From assembly GCF_021347895.1 (NCBI RefSeq), contig NC_067123.1, positions 40,106,027-40,170,026 on the forward strand: DNA of 64,000 nucleotides, given 5' to 3'. Shown here piece after piece: positions 58,914-64,000 of this stretch. The notes under the pieces are model-generated. The model was given only the letters and a program-made list of their open reading frames with translations. It was not told the DNA's origin and searched no databases. Source of the stretch: Acanthochromis polyacanthus. Lineage: Eukaryota; Chordata; Actinopteri; Pomacentridae. Within the stretch, counting starts at the first letter, position 1; every line of letters begins with the position of its first letter. The position numbers and the translations under genes are program-made.

Positions 58914-60720
58914 GGTTGAGGGAGGTGTGGAGGTTTGATGGAGAGGACGAATGAAGATGAAAAAACAAAAATAATCCTGGGGGGGGGGAACAATGGCTTT
59001 GCTATTTATTTGTGTAATACAGTGGCTGCCGTCCTCTGCGATCGGCGGCGGGTTTTTTCCAGCATCTCGTCCGTCTTTCAGGTCGAGGAGAGAGAAGAAA
59101 CCTTTCGGAAGCAGACTGATTCATCATTCAACTCTATTCATCGTCCCGCTGTCAGATTTGCCCGCAAGGCTGCCAGTCAAGGAAAAAAAAAGGGCAGCCA
59201 ATAAACCACCTGGCACTCGGTGGAGGGAAAGAAAGAATCCGGCTTGCCACAACAAAAACCCCCTCAGCTCCCCTTCATGTCGGAGGAAACAGGCGGTTGA
59301 TCTGGGAGGAAGAGTAATGAGACGGCCGCGGTAACATTTTGCAGAAGGTCGAGTCCAACGCGAGGATCTGCCAACGGAAAGATATCAGCTACCATCCGCT
59401 GCTGAAGCCATTAAATTTTAAAGAGTGCCAAAGAAAAAGTCCGTATATGTTTGGGAGAGGAGCCGGAGGAGGCGGTGGGTGGGGTATTTACAATCAGAGC
59501 CTTCAGCCAAATGTTCAAACAGGGGCTCCGATGGCGATTTACGGCCCTCGATTAAAACGCAGCGTTCAAAACAAGCGGAGGGCAGCCATCTGCTCGCCGC
59601 TCTCCAGCCCTCTTATGTTGGTATGTGTCAGAGAACAAGCCCATTAGAGGCCTTACGCTGCCATTGCTGGCTCACACCAACAACTCCAGGCTGATTGTTT
59701 GAGCAGTTTTCTGTAGGAGGGAGGAAACAACGCCGGGGTCGAGTCCCCGGGTGAAGACAGCAGCATTGTGGGTTAAAGCAGGCGGGATTAGAAAAGCAAA
59801 GTGGACTGAAAGTTGTGGATGAGCCGCCTCATCTGGTCCATTCAGATAAGACGCCCTAAAGCAAGGAGTTGAACCAGCGAGCCCCAAAGTGGACTCAAGA
59901 CGACTGAGGCTGATTCCAGCAGCTCCCTTAGAAATCATCTGAGCAGAGCATGTCTGGAAGTAGGCGCAAAAAGAAGCCAAATCATTGGAATTAATGCTGG
60001 TCAAGCAGAATATTGTTCTCACAGCTTGAAGCTAGATGGTTCAGCTTGGTATCGCTGCACTACCTTCAACTTTCAGCTCTTACCTTCATCATTAGAAGGA
60101 TTACTTATACATGTGTATTCTGGTTTATATTCCAGAATAGTCAATTCTACCATCAGATTTTCACTTGAAAAAGTCAAGTTTTTACATGTATCTGAGCGTA
60201 AAGTGTCTGCAGTGGAGACATCTTTTCATAACTGTTGTAAGAATTGTCTGTAATCTGGAAACATCGGATCCATGAAGGCAGGAGACGGTGTGACAGAAAC
60301 TGAGCCAAATATGTGTTTCATGCCAAGAAATAAGCATCATTACTGTATTTATTAGGGGTGTTCACATAGTAGACAAATAGACAGAGCATATATCCAACTA
60401 CAATCCCCTGGTTACACTTTGTCTCGAGATACTAACATAGTACTGCATAAATACTTAGAATTTAACCTGTCTATGCAACGGGAAGTCCATCAGTAATTCT
60501 AACATAGGGAATGGATGTGGAGATGGACTGTCTGTGCTACATATCAATCATAGAAACACAGAGAGGCAGGTTTACTACATACACACTGCTTTCCACAGAA
60601 ACGTGCTATAGTAGACAAATCCCACGGTTCCAGGGTGCTGATGTTAATTCTCACCCCATCTGGAGGCCACTAGTGTGCAACAAAGGACATTGTTGTTTTA
60701 ATAAAGGGTAAAAAAAAAAA
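58914..60720. other. Non-repetitive DNA, possibly regulatory; no gene seen
   Basis: 59050-59700 is non-repetitive, GC-balanced and free of transposons. A perfect 6-bp stem, ccgggg/ccccgg, lies at 59733-59750. Open frames (89-116 codons) overlap on both strands and lack domains. The segment ends in an A run at 60711-60720. Confidence 0.4.
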
Positions 60721-62198
60721 GCATGCTTGTTTTCATGTCACAAAAAACATCAGAAAAACCCCCACCCCTCCAGCAAACGTCCTGCCCTGACAGCGTCCAC
60801 CGACCGCTTCAAACCTCACACGTCCCTGAAGGCTGCAGCAGCAAAAACCAGCGGCGGCATCCTTGAAGACGGTCCAGCCACCGTGTTGGCGGACAGCTGG
60901 CTCGCCTTCACAGCTCCACCAGATGGTAAAGGTGACAAAAGGTGCCAGAGGGGATTACGCTATGTGCAGCTCCTCTAAATGTGTGAGTCTTTGTGTTTCT
61001 GTGAGGGAAAAGGAGCAATGCATATTTTCACAATGTGGGTTTTTTTTGTTGGGTTCTTACTTTTACTCGTCACACCATAATATCCATTTGCTTTGTAACC
61101 CATCTGTCCACCCGTGGTGAGACAGATTCAATGCGGTCACACGGACACATGCTCTAACACCTCCTTAAAGGCAGTAATTAGGAGGACGTTGCATTTACAA
61201 CTACTAAGCAGCCTGAGAGGGAAATGAGCAGGAGAACAGAGGCAGATATTCTCCAGCTGTGCTCTGCTGTAAATACAATCATCTTCTAGCCTCTCTGACA
61301 CATCAGCATCCATCAGCAGCTCCTTCTGTTTTAATAATTAAGTCAAAGGGCAAAAACAACACTGCAAACATCTGCATCAGTTCATTTGGTTTGTTATTAA
61401 GTCCCAAATGTCTTGTTCTCTTAAAACTAGCAGAAGAAATTGTCTAAACACAAAATTAATTTGAAAAATGTTCCCAATGCAATTCCACTTGTTTCTAGAA
61501 ATCACAGCGATCGGCCTGAAGGATGCAGAGTGCAGCTATGGAGGGAGTTATGAATATAAGTTGGCTCGAAAGACTGATGCTGCTCCTGTCTGGGTCAGCT
61601 GGTGTTCAGGTAGAATCACAGAATGGGAAAGATTCTGATCCCAGATCTTCAGATACGGTTGCCACCAGCTGCTCTAAAACATATTTGATATTTGTGGCTG
61701 ATAATAACCAGCAGTGACGTCACTTCTGTCAACCAAAGGAGGTAAACCAACTCCAATTTCCTCTGCAGCCTATGGAATCTGTGTTGGACGTGCATCTCCA
61801 TCCAGGATCTCTGCTATACGTTGTGTTTATTTCCTCCTCCTCAGCAAAAAGTCATTAAATATACAAAACCTCTTTCTGGGTCATTTTTAGGGTAAATAAA
61901 CTATCTATTCTTGTACAGGCCTTGATGCTGATTGGTTAAACCCATACAGAACATTAAAGCAATAGTCGTCTGTCCATTTTTCGGTCTGTTCTTTTGTCCC
62001 TTTGACATCCTCATCCAATCCATACAATCGAAGGTATTCCCCATAATTGGATCTTTATAGAGTAAAAAATCGGAAATGAATCGTTCCTGTAAATGTTTGC
62101 AGCATCTCACATTGAGTTTCTGCAGTGGAAAGCAACCTAAGACGAACGGATTTTATGAAATATTGCCTTGATTAACCATGAGATGACCGAGACTGATT
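60721..62198. other. Non-repetitive DNA, no gene seen
   Basis: About 1.5 kb without recognised repeats or coding domains. Confidence 0.4.
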
Positions 62199-62206
62199 GA
62201 CTCAAA

Positions 62207-62609
62207 TAGGGCTGCAACTAATGACCTGTCAACGAATCGTCTGAGCACGATACATCATCAAAAGCGGAAGTGAGCACACAATGCAACAGAAATCAGCGTC
62301 CGACCGGACTGCGGAACACGGACAGACGTCGGCGTGGCATCGTGCACGTATTATGTATGCACGATGCAGCGCCGACGTTCACGTTTAGATCCAGCTGTAT
62401 AGTAAACGCTGACATCCATGTTTACGATAGATCACAAATGTCCGTGCTGCATCGTGCATACATAATACATGCATGATGCAGCACCAATGTCCGTCTGTGT
62501 TCCGCGCTCCGGTCGGACGCTGATTTCTGTTGCATTGCCTGATCACTTCCGCTTTTGATGACGTATCGTGCTCAGACGATTAGTCGACGCGTCATTAGTT
62601 GCAGCCCTA
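62207..62609. mobile_element. 403-bp foldback hAT MITE
   Basis: It begins tagggctgcaactaatgac and ends gtcattagttgcagccc followed by ta. Most of its length is one inverted repeat: each arm is at least 160 bases and includes cgtctgagcacgatac, tcatcaaaagcggaagtga and atcagcgtccgaccgg on both sides. A perfect 8-base duplication, gactcaaa, lies at 62199-62206 and 62610-62617. It is non-coding. Confidence 0.95.
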
Positions 62610-62617
62610 GACTCAAA

Positions 62618-64000
62618 TACAAAAGCTAGAAGAACTCAACCAATCACAAATATGAAGCACAGCAAGAAAAAGTCAAAGTTCCTGGCCTTGGAGAAAGTAC
62701 CGCCCCTGATCATGGACCTTTTTAAGGTAAAATTGTTTCCTCAGAAGCTAATTTAGAACCTGCACTGTGTGGGGAAATGCACTCCAAAGGTTCACGTTGA
62801 GGAAAGTTCTTGTGGTGGAAATGCAGCTTCTGTGTAACCAATAAATAAAACCCCGCGGCTGTTTGCCTTTTATTTATTTATTTATTTTGCATTTTGTCTA
62901 TCTTTTTCATATATGTCACTTAAAGTTAGATCACATCTGAAACCATTCGTGTCAAGGTAGATTTTTCATATTTTTTCTGCCTGTCTTCCTGTACCTGTGT
63001 GAATAATCTAGCAGGATTCTGGTCTTTACAGAGACAAACGAGGCGTTATTGTCAGATTGTAAATTCCTTTTATGTCGTCTTTTCAACTTTGATACGATTT
63101 TATGGCCAATTTTACACATAAACATTAATTTTCCACCACTGCGAAAGCATGTCAAGTCTTGGAGAGGAGAGTTATGCGTTTTTTTCCTGCACATGTTCTT
63201 ACTTTGAACTGGCTTCTTCAAGGATTTCTACTCAGGAACTGCATGGTTGGTTTGTCTCGTCAAAAAGGAGGTTGCAGTTGCAGTCAAACCCCCATTTGAC
63301 TACAGGTTTAAATAAATTACATGCACGGATGAGCACTTGGATTTTAAGAGCTCACTGATGCTCATTTCTGACTCTCACAGGGTTTCGACAAACTAACATT
63401 GAAGCACATTTTAAAGTTTTGAGTGAATATGAGAATGTGGAACTATTTACACCTCATGAGTTATTTCAGTGTGTAGGAACCATGGTAGTTCTTTAAAATG
63501 TCCTCCTATAGACGCCTCCCTGTCTCTGTGTATCATCTTCCTCAGCTCACCCCAAAGAGTTCCTATACAGGTGTTTGCACAGGCCTTAAAAGAAAAAAAA
63601 ACGAGGGCAAAAATCAATACGCTGCAAGGTTATTCGTTGTGGATGAGGACAGACAGAGGCCTGTGTGCACCGTCAGAAAGCCAGATCAACTCCACCAGAA
63701 AGTTTAAAAAAATAACAGAAGAAGAAATCATTAATTCATGGACATGTGAACGTAGAGTCCTACTGCAAACCTCTGCAGCATCATTATCTGGATGTATGTG
63801 TACACAAATGATGGAACAGTTGACAGTGATGCTCTGAAGGACTGCAGAGAACCTGGTCGACCCGTCTGGCTCTGACCAGGCCAGCGAGGAGGGTGTGAAC
63901 ATGGGATCTGAGTGGGTTAGAAAAATTTAAACACAGCAGAAATGAGCCAAGATCCTGCAGCCAGAGGAAGTCAGATGGCTATCTATATATTTATATATAC
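62618..64000. other. No gene seen; short TTTA run
   Basis: A TTTA tetranucleotide run lies at 62867-62886 and an A run at 63591-63601. A frame of 122 codons at 63469-63837 has no recognisable domain. The window ends in a TATA-rich stretch that may start another simple repeat. Confidence 0.4.

Noticed and set aside
57900..58993. Open frames of 247-358 codons on both strands
   Set aside because: The GGAAA pentamer contains no stop in any frame. The translations are pure KGKER or FLSFP repeats.
59733..59750. Possible tRNA T-arm (ccggggtcgagtccccgg)
   Set aside because: There is no A-box, anticodon arm or acceptor pairing at the expected distance. It is just a short palindrome.

Overview
The window looks like teleost fish nuclear DNA, most likely from a percomorph. 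This is inferred from the mobile-element families: L2-type LINEs whose tail carries the 'cgctttggataaaagc' motif, several hAT families, a Tc1 element ending 'ggttttaatgttgtggct', piggyBac-type TTAA elements, and long CA, ATCC and GGAAA arrays. No host protein-coding exon, rRNA, tRNA or CRISPR array could be supported. The long open frames are either frames through simple repeats (GGAAA, CA, purine tracts) or short chance frames. The window is best read as intergenic or large-intron DNA loaded with dead transposons. Recognisable coding sequence is limited to decayed transposon proteins: an L2 reverse transcriptase, an L2 C-terminus, a Tc1 transposase, the N-terminus of a Tigger/pogo transposase, and a BED zinc finger in a hAT element.

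Layout: 0-5 kb holds a 525-bp hAT-type element and a Tigger remnant with a 214-bp foldback inside it. 5.9-7.8 kb holds an L2 reverse-transcriptase fragment and a Tc1 relic. 9.4-10.4 kb is a hAT element with an internal minisatellite. 11.3-13.1 kb holds two LINE tails, a CTAT-type array and a 117-bp CA run. 14.2-16 kb holds two further terminal-inverted-repeat elements. 20.7-24.5 kb holds a second minisatellite-bearing hAT and an element with a duplicated left end. 24.5-30.2 kb is quiet. 30.2-36.7 kb is a dense pile-up that includes a three-deep nest (hAT containing a CACTG element containing a TTAA element). 38.6-39.7 kb is an ATCC array split by an L2 tail. 43.5-44.0 kb holds a second copy of the 2.0-kb element. 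46.2-46.8 kb holds a second copy of the composite seen at 32 kb. 48.0-49.2 kb is a degenerate minisatellite, 49.6-50.2 kb an element with 42-bp inverted ends, and 54.5-55.3 kb another hAT. 56.3-58.9 kb is a purine-strand tract with a 933-bp GGAAA array. 62.2-62.6 kb is a foldback hAT.

The strongest evidence is direct. Eight elements are bracketed by perfect 8-base target-site duplications, all different. Two elements have TTAA at both ends. Homologous copies inside the window show empty versus filled sites. Nothing here suggests a functional multi-gene system. The interest lies in transposon structure: composite amplification, foldbacks, carried CRE sites and arrays growing from LINE tails.
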